A stretch of 6,212 bases of DNA from contig DNCF01000131.1 of assembly GCA_003484545.1 (NCBI GenBank), forward strand, positions 1,017-7,228, given 5' to 3'. The position numbers and the translations under genes were made by a program. A model generated the notes under the pieces. That model was given only the letters and a program-made list of their open reading frames with translations, had not been told where the DNA came from and made no database searches. The DNA is from Massilia sp. (GTDB lineage Bacteria > Pseudomonadota > Gammaproteobacteria > Burkholderiales > Burkholderiaceae_D). Below are positions 5,004-6,212 of the stretch, in pieces. Every line of letters begins with the position of its first letter. Position 1 is the first letter of the stretch.

Positions 5004-6212
5004 TCAGGCCGCCATGCGCACCGTGCTGCGGCAGCCGTCCATCAGGAAGGACAGGCCGACCACCAGCACCAGCTCGCCTTCGGCGGAACGCGCGGTGCCG
5101 GTGATGCCCTCGACGGTCAGCGCCGTCATCGGCTTGATCACCAGGTCGGCGGTGCCGTCGACCGCCTCCACCGCCAGGATGTAGGGCTGGGGCGCGTTGA
5201 TGACGATGCCGACGCGTTCCGGGGCTTCCTCGTAGCCGAGGGCGCCGGCCAGCGAGCGCACCGGCAGCGGGCGGCCCTGGTCCTTCAGCACCGGGGCGCC
5301 GCCGACGTTCGAGAAGGTCTCGGGCAGCTCGACCACGCGCTCGACCACCGCCATCGGCAGCGCCAGCGAGGCGCCCGAGGTGGAGACCAGCATGGTCGGC
5401 ACGATCGACAGTTCGATCGGCAGGCGGATCGCGAACTTGGTGCCCTGGCCCAGCTGGGAATCGATGCGGATCGCGCCGCGGTTCTTCTCCACCGCGGTCT
5501 TGACCACGTCCATGCCCACGCCGCGGCCCGAGACCGAGGAAGCCACTTCCTTGGTCGAGAAGCCCGGCAGGAACACCAGCTGGTAGGCGTCCTCGTCGTT
5601 CGGGGCGCCGTTCTCGCCGATCAGGCCTTTTTCACAGGCCTTCTTGCGCAGCTTGACCGGGTCCATGCCCTTGCCGTCGTCCTGCAGCACGATCATGACG
5701 CTGTTCGCTTCCTGCCAGGCTTTCAGCAGGATGAAGGCCTTGGCCGGCTTGCCGGCGGCAAGGCGGTCCTGCGGCGACTCGACGCCGTGGTCGAGCGCGT
5801 TGCGCAGCATGTGCACCAGCGGGTCGTACAGGCTGTCGACGACGACGCGGTCGACTTCGGTCTCGGCGCCTTCGATGGTCAGCTCGACGTCCTTGCCGAG
5901 GTCCTTCGCCAGTTCGCGCACCAGGCGCGGGAATTTCTGGAACAGGCGGCCCACCGGCTGCATGCGGGTCGCCAGCGTGGCGCGCTGCAGCTCGGCCGAG
6001 TAGCGCGAGGCGCGCTCCAGGGTCTCGGTCAGCGTCGCCATCAGGGTCGCGGCCTGGCCTTCGAACTTGAACTGCGACAGGCGCTCGAGCAGCACGGCGG
6101 CCTGGTTGGCGGCCTGCACCGACTCGCCGGCCACTTCCAGCAGCGCGTCGAGCTTGACCGCGTCGATGCGGATGCTCTCGTCCTTGGCCGGGGCGGCGGC
6201 GGCGCGCGCTTC
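5004..6212 (-). CDS. cheA: Chemotaxis histidine kinase CheA, C-terminal part
   Basis: The frame is open to the window edge, so the N-terminal phosphotransfer (P1) and CheY-binding (P2) domains are outside. The 402 visible residues are, in order: an Ala-rich linker (1-10), the P3 dimerisation helices (about 12-85, IRIDAVKLDALLEVAGE), and the P4 HATPase domain. P4 carries the N box HMLRNALDHG (134-143), G1 DDGKGMD (178-184), F box LPGFST (215-220), G2 GRGVGMD (229-235) and GQGTKF (255-260). A CheW-like P5 domain (about 266-395) ends the protein. CheA autophosphorylates on a P1 histidine in response to chemoreceptor signals and passes phosphate to CheY-type regulators at receptor arrays. All ATP-binding boxes are intact. 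P3 departs from the usual LVGELV core (here LEVAGESV), which may point to a non-flagellar chemosensory cluster. An alternative is a CheA/response-regulator hybrid, but the stop directly after P5 excludes a C-terminal receiver. Confidence 0.93.
   Translation of the reverse strand, partial: EARAAAAPAKDESIRIDAVKLDALLEVAGESVQAANQAAVLLERLSQFKFEGQAATLMATLTETLERASRYSAELQRATLATRMQPVGRLFQKFPRLVRELAKDLGKDVELTIEGAETEVDRVVVDSLYDPLVHMLRNALDHGVESPQDRLAAGKPAKAFILLKAWQEANSVMIVLQDDGKGMDPVKLRKKACEKGLIGENGAPNDEDAYQLVFLPGFSTKEVASSVSGRGVGMDVVKTAVEKNRGAIRIDSQLGQGTKFAIRLPIELSIVPTMLVSTSGASLALPMAVVERVVELPETFSNVGGAPVLKDQGRPLPVRSLAGALGYEEAPERVGIVINAPQPYILAVEAVDGTADLVIKPMTALTVEGITGTARSAEGELVLVVGLSFLMDGCRSTVRMAA

Overview
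The window is a GC-rich stretch of a proteobacterial chromosome. It most resembles Burkholderiales, and probably an Oxalobacteraceae/Massilia-like genome. That placement is an inference from codon and GC style, from the gene order leuC, entericidin-like lipoprotein, leuD, leuB, asd, and from the protein sequences. All supported genes lie on the minus strand, so transcription runs from high to low coordinates. The long open frames on the plus strand are GC-driven shadows.

Layout in transcription order. (1) 6212-5004 is the C-terminal 402 residues of a CheA chemotaxis histidine kinase, cut by the window edge. It is followed by a 7-bp hairpin and a strong terminator usable from both sides (4915-4973). 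(2) 4914-4763 is the regulatory region of the leucine operon. It has a cluster of ATGC/TGCAAAT half-sites and palindromes, then a good sigma-70-type promoter (TTGCCG, 17 bp, CATAAT) whose spacer and -10 box are covered by a palindrome, then a leader of about 36 nt. (3) leuC (4762-3362), a 40-residue entericidin-like lipoprotein gene (3322-3200), leuD (3168-2521) and leuB (2509-1424) follow with short gaps. (4) A gap of about 100 bp holds a hairpin plus T7 tract and a second GC-rich hairpin. (5) asd (1321-194) ends in a terminator hairpin (162-186). (6) 1-147 is a non-coding pair of inverted REP-like palindromes, i.e. a REPIN/BIME-like element.

LeuC and LeuD form isopropylmalate isomerase, and LeuB makes the leucine precursor 2-oxoisocaproate. 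leuA is not in the window and must be elsewhere. Asd makes aspartate semialdehyde, the branch point to lysine/diaminopimelate, threonine and methionine. The operon therefore joins the last committed leucine steps with the aspartate-family branch point, with a small envelope lipoprotein inserted between the two isomerase subunits.

The metabolic genes are ordinary and intact. I see no new defence, mobile or biosynthetic system. The items worth a second look are the REPIN-like element, the palindromic operator over the leu promoter with the repeat cluster upstream, the conserved-looking entericidin insertion, and the possible transcriptional break before asd.
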